Assembly (NCBI RefSeq): GCF_028898845.1 | Contig: NZ_CP118574.1 | Span: forward strand, 5,119,001-5,183,000 | Reading direction: 5' to 3' | DNA length: 64,000 bases | DNA from: Streptomyces sp. WZ-12 | Lineage (GTDB): Bacteria; Actinomycetota; Actinomycetes; Streptomycetales; Streptomycetaceae | Shown: positions 60,953 through 64,000 of the stretch, piece by piece | Numbering within the stretch: the stretch's first letter is position 1 | How the letters are laid out: each line of letters opens with the position of its first letter | Notes under the pieces: model-generated | What the model was told of the DNA's origin: nothing | Databases searched by the model: none | Seen by the model: only the letters and a program-made list of their open reading frames with translations | Program-made: the position numbers and the translations under genes

Positions 60953-61770
60953 GCCGTCAGCTTACCGAGGGGTGATCGGAGCGCGATTTGGCTGCCTGCA
61001 AATGGGGACGCGGGAGTTCGGGGTGTGCAAAGCCCGCTGCCGCCCTGGTTGTGGGCCCGATCGCCGGTGGTGCCGGACGGGCGCCCATTGGTCCGATCCA
61101 GTGAATGTTGTTATCAACACCCTGTGGACAACCGCGGTGGATGACGGCGTGATCGACGGGGCGTCGTGGGAGCGGCGGGTGCGCGACGGTCGGGGCGCGG
61201 CAATCCGTGCGCCACGCGCGGTGTCCTGGCCCCGAAATCGCCCCGGGCGAAGCAGAATTGAGCCATTGGCTCAGGGGCGGCACGGGGGAAGGCATGCGCA
61301 GAGATGCGGGCGAGCGGGCGGGGAAAAGGGAGGGTTTCGGCCACGGCGGACCGGCCGTCGGTCCGGATATCCGCCGGGGGCAAGGGGATCGGTGGGGGTG
61401 GTCGCACGGCCTCCGGCACGGAATCCGGCCGTCCGGATGGGGCGATGAGCGGTGGATATTCGGCGGCCGCGATCCTTCACTCGCGGCACAACCGCTCGGT
61501 AACCGCGCGGTAATCGCCCGACTCGGACGTATCGGAGCACGTCAGGGCGGGGTGGAATACGCCGGGTAATGGCCTTGTTGCGTATCGCAGGGGGTGAGTC
61601 GTGACACGGCCGACAGGCCCCGGGTTCGCAACCGCCGGCCCGGCCAGGAAGAATCAGGGTGCGTACGGCCGTTTCGGCCAGGCGGTGAGACGCTGCGCGG
61701 GGCAGTGGCTCTCGGCGACTCGTCGGTGTGGAGAGTCTCGTTTTATGCCCCACGGGGAGGTGGCAGGCAA
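60953..61770. other. Gene-free 818-bp region between the regulator and the kinase
   Basis: No ORF with plausible codon use. Contents: a DnaA-box pair (61111-61131), TGAGCC-ATT-GGCTCA (61259-61273) and, at the right end, the kinase ribosome site. GC content drops around 61100-61140. Confidence 0.55.
61111..61131. other. Inverted DnaA-box pair
   Basis: TTATCAACA (61111-61119) and TGTGGACAA (61123-61131, complement of the Streptomyces DnaA box TTGTCCACA) face each other with a 3-bp gap. Confidence 0.55.
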
Positions 61771-64000
61771 GTGGTGGAGCAGCTGACGCAGCACGATCCC
61801 CGGCGGATCGGCCCGTTCGAGGTCCTCGGCCGTCTCGGGGCCGGCGGCATGGGCCTGGTCTATCTGGCGCGGTCGGCGTCCGGCCGGCGGGTGGCCATCA
61901 AGACGGTCCGTTCCGAGCTCGCCGAGGACCAGCTCTTCCGGGTCCGGTTCACCCGCGAGGTAGAGGCGGCCCGCGCGGTCAGCGGCTTCTACACCGCGGC
62001 CGTGGTCGACGCCGATCCCCGGGCGGCGGTGCCCTGGTTGGCGACGGCGTACGTCCCCGCGCCCTCCCTGGAGGAGATAGTCAATGAGTGCGGACCGCTG
62101 CCCGTCCAGGCGGTGCGCTGGTTGGCGGCCGGCATCGCGGAGGCGCTCCAGTCCATCCACGGCGCCGGCCTGGTCCACCGCGACCTGAAGCCGTCGAACG
62201 TCCTGGTGGTCGAGGACGGCCCCCGGGTCATCGACTTCGGCATCGCCTCCGGGGTGTCCAACACCCGGCTGACGATGACCAATGTGGCCGTCGGCACTCC
62301 GGCCTACATGTCGCCGGAGCAGGCCCGCGACTCCCGCAGCGTCACCGGCGCCAGCGACGTCTTCTCGCTCGGCTCCACCCTGGTCTTCGCCGCCACCGGG
62401 CACGCGCCCTTCCACGGCGCCAACCCGGTCGAGACGGTCTTCATGCTGCTCCGCGAGGGCCCCGATCTGGTCGGGTTGCCGGACGAGCTGCGGCCGTTGA
62501 TGGAGTCCTGCATGCAGATGGAGGCGGCCCACCGGCCGTCCCCGGCCGATCTCCAGTCCGAGTTGGCGCCGCACCTGTTCAGCTCCGGCGGGGACGACAG
62601 CGGCACCGCGTCGGCCTGGTTGCCGCCCGGTGCCGTGGCGCTCATCGAGCGGCGCCGCGGCGGCGGCCGGGGCGCGGTCGCGCCGAGCACCCCGCGGGCC
62701 GTCGCCGTGCCCCGCGGCTCCGGCCCCCAGGAGCCCGCGTTCCCGCCCCTGCCCAGGACCCCGCCGCAGCACGCCGAGGCCGGCCGGCCCGCCGACGGCT
62801 GGCCCGGCCGGATCGGTGCCGGCCCCGGGTGCGCACCGCGCCGCCGACCCCCGCGGCGCCGCCCCGGTCCCGCAGCCCGCGCACGGGGTCGCGCCGGCCC
62901 CGATGGCCGCCCCGCCCGCCCCCGACGGCGCGGCGGCCCCGTACGACTCGGTGGCTCGCACGCCCCGATAGGGCCCGGGCCCCGCGCCGCCGAGGCCCCG
63001 CAGCCGCGCGGGCAGGCCGCCGCCGGGACGAACTGGGTCCGGCCCCCGTCCGGTGCCCCCGGCGTACCGCAGCAGGGCGCGGCCCCGGCCAGCGGCGCCG
63101 GCCAGGGCGACGCCACGCACTCCGCCCCGCCGGAGGCCCCGCCCGCCGAGCCGGGCCGCTGGCGCCCCTGGCGGTTCCGGATGTCCAACGACGTCTGGGG
63201 CACCCCGGTCGTCGCCGACGAGCTGCTCTACGTCACCTCGTTCGAGGTGCACGCCCTCGATGTGGCCAGCGGGCGGCGGAAGTTCAAGACCCGCGACGTC
63301 GCCTGGGCGATGACGGTCGCCGACGGCCGGATCCACGCCTCCGACGGCCCCACCCTCTACGCCCTGGACGCCGCGGACGGCGGCGAACGCTGGCGGCTGA
63401 GCAGCGAGGCGTGGATCTACGCCCTCGCCGCCGACCGCGGCACCGTCGTCACCAGCACCCGCGGCGGCGGCGTCCAGGCGCGGGAGGCCGCCAGCGGCGA
63501 GCTGCTGTGGGAACTGACCGGCGTCCAGACCGACTTCGAGAATCCCGAGACCGCGCCGGTGGTGCACGACGGCACGGTCTACGTCTGGGCCGACGCCCGG
63601 CTGAAGGCGCTCCAGGTGCGCACCGGCGCCGAACTCTGGTCGTATCCGGTGGGGGACGTGGCGTCCTGCAGCGGCGTCCCGATGCGGGTGCTGCCCGCGC
63701 CGGACGGCTCGGTGTACGTCGTCGCCGGCACCCGGGTGCTCGCCTTCGACGCCGCCCGCGGCGACGTCCGTTGGCACTTCGAGGCGCCCGCGGTCTTCCT
63801 GAGCCCGCCGGCCTTCGCGCCCGGACCGGCCGTCGCCGGCGGCGGGATCTATCTGGCCGACTACCTCGGCACGGTCTACGCCCTCGACGCGGCGGACGGC
63901 CGGGACCGCTGGCGGATCGCCACCGAGGCCCGCCAGTCCGCGGCCCCCGTCCTGGTTGCGCAGGGCGCCGTCCACCTGGGCAGCGGCAAGGCCCTCTACA
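61771..64000 (+). CDS. AfsK-like Ser/Thr kinase with PQQ beta-propeller, cut by the window edge
   Basis: At least 743 residues, still open at base 64000. The kinase domain (about 10-270) is complete: [13 protein letters not shown], Lys44 (VAIKTV), HRDLKPSN with Asp138, DFG with Asp155, [10 protein letters not shown] Pro/Ala/Gly linker (about 285-455) leads to PQQ-type beta-propeller repeats ([22 protein letters not shown], repeated blades from residue 470 on). AfsK has this layout and controls secondary metabolism. No membrane helix is seen. GTG start with GGGGAGG upstream. Between about 62,815 and 62,960 the codon pattern shifts to another frame (see findings). Confidence 0.9.
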   Translation, partial: MVEQLTQHDPRRIGPFEVLGRLGAGGMGLVYLARSASGRRVAIKTVRSELAEDQLFRVRFTREVEAARAVSGFYTAAVVDADPRAAVPWLATAYVPAPSLEEIVNECGPLPVQAVRWLAAGIAEALQSIHGAGLVHRDLKPSNVLVVEDGPRVIDFGIASGVSNTRLTMTNVAVGTPAYMSPEQARDSRSVTGASDVFSLGSTLVFAATGHAPFHGANPVETVFMLLREGPDLVGLPDELRPLMESCMQMEAAHRPSPADLQSELAPHLFSSGGDDSGTASAWLPPGAVALIERRRGGGRGAVAPSTPRAVAVPRGSGPQEPAFPPLPRTPPQHAEAGRPADGWPGRIGAGPGCAPRRRPPRRRPGPAARARGRAGPDGRPARPRRRGGPVRLGGSHAPIGPGPRAAEAPQPRGQAAAGTNWVRPPSGAPGVPQQGAAPASGAGQGDATHSAPPEAPPAEPGRWRPWRFRMSNDVWGTPVVADELLYVTSFEVHALDVASGRRKFKTRDVAWAMTVADGRIHASDGPTLYALDAADGGERWRLSSEAWIYALAADRGTVVTSTRGGGVQAREAASGELLWELTGVQTDFENPETAPVVHDGTVYVWADARLKALQVRTGAELWSYPVGDVASCSGVPMRVLPAPDGSVYVVAGTRVLAFDAARGDVRWHFEAPAVFLSPPAFAPGPAVAGGGIYLADYLGTVYALDAADGRDRWRIATEARQSAAPVLVAQGAVHLGSGKALY

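Noticed and set aside
60945..60961. A tenth operator at the TetR start
   Set aside because: Only the CGTCAG half is present; the left arm matches poorly, so it is mentioned but not counted.
60951..61448. 165-codon plus-strand frame after the TetR start
   Set aside because: It has no ribosome site, irregular third-position GC, and overlaps the DnaA-box region; no family resemblance.

Overview
The window is a 64 kb piece of a high-GC actinomycete chromosome, almost certainly Streptomyces. The evidence is the very high third-position GC, GTG starts, promoters with a TANNNT -10 box about 7 nt before the start codon, and the presence of whiD, bldM, the ECF sigma gene shbA, a tandem-CIRCE groES promoter and AfsK-type kinases. 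The gene order from rplM to the first kinase matches my recollection of the S. coelicolor SCO4734-SCO4775 core segment (recollection, not a search).

Core part, 1-34.8 kb: rplM-rpsI; cell-wall and cofactor genes (glmM, coaA, glmS, acpS, nnr, alr); the t6A tRNA-modification set tsaE, tsaB, rimI, tsaD; a FtsW/RodA protein; groES-groEL1 under two CIRCE elements; a hydroxyacid dehydrogenase, an SDR, a MOSC protein and a LysR regulator; the developmental group whiD, bldM (preceded by a perfect sigma-BldN-type promoter) and shbA; then guaB, a guaB3-like gene, a nucleotide-sugar dehydrogenase lacking its catalytic Cys, glpD and a serine-hydrolase lipoprotein.

Kinases: an active membrane Ser/Thr kinase (35.0-37.1 kb) is followed by a matching pseudokinase (37.3-39.5 kb). 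A third kinase, with a PQQ beta-propeller (AfsK-like), runs off the right edge.

Accessory part, 39.6-61 kb: a catabolic gene island. It holds an acyl-CoA ligase, four acyl-CoA dehydrogenase-family genes, a cyclase-family hydrolase, two dehydrogenases (SDR and Zn-ADH), an MFS transporter, a flavin reductase, an enoyl-CoA hydratase, a fused CoA-ligase, a DUF35 Zn-ribbon/OB protein, a thiolase-fold protein without the nucleophilic Cys, a PNPOx-like protein, an F420-type nitroreductase and a TetR regulator. Nine copies of a 17-bp palindrome, consensus TCTGACG-N3-CGTCAGA, lie in the promoter regions of nearly every transcription unit here and were not seen elsewhere in the window. I read this as one TetR-controlled, beta-oxidation-like regulon that activates, oxidises and cleaves (probably by a retro-aldol step) an unidentified, perhaps cyclic or branched, carboxylic acid. 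The substrate is unknown. This is the best candidate for an undescribed system.

Small-scale oddities include a 40-bp element present twice, REP-like palindromes (one inside an acyl-CoA dehydrogenase gene), a 21-bp minisatellite forming a protein C-terminus, a pair of compensating frame changes in the third kinase, an isolated DnaA-box pair, an orphan DasR-like site and a G-quadruplex motif. No tRNA, rRNA, CRISPR or insertion sequence was seen.
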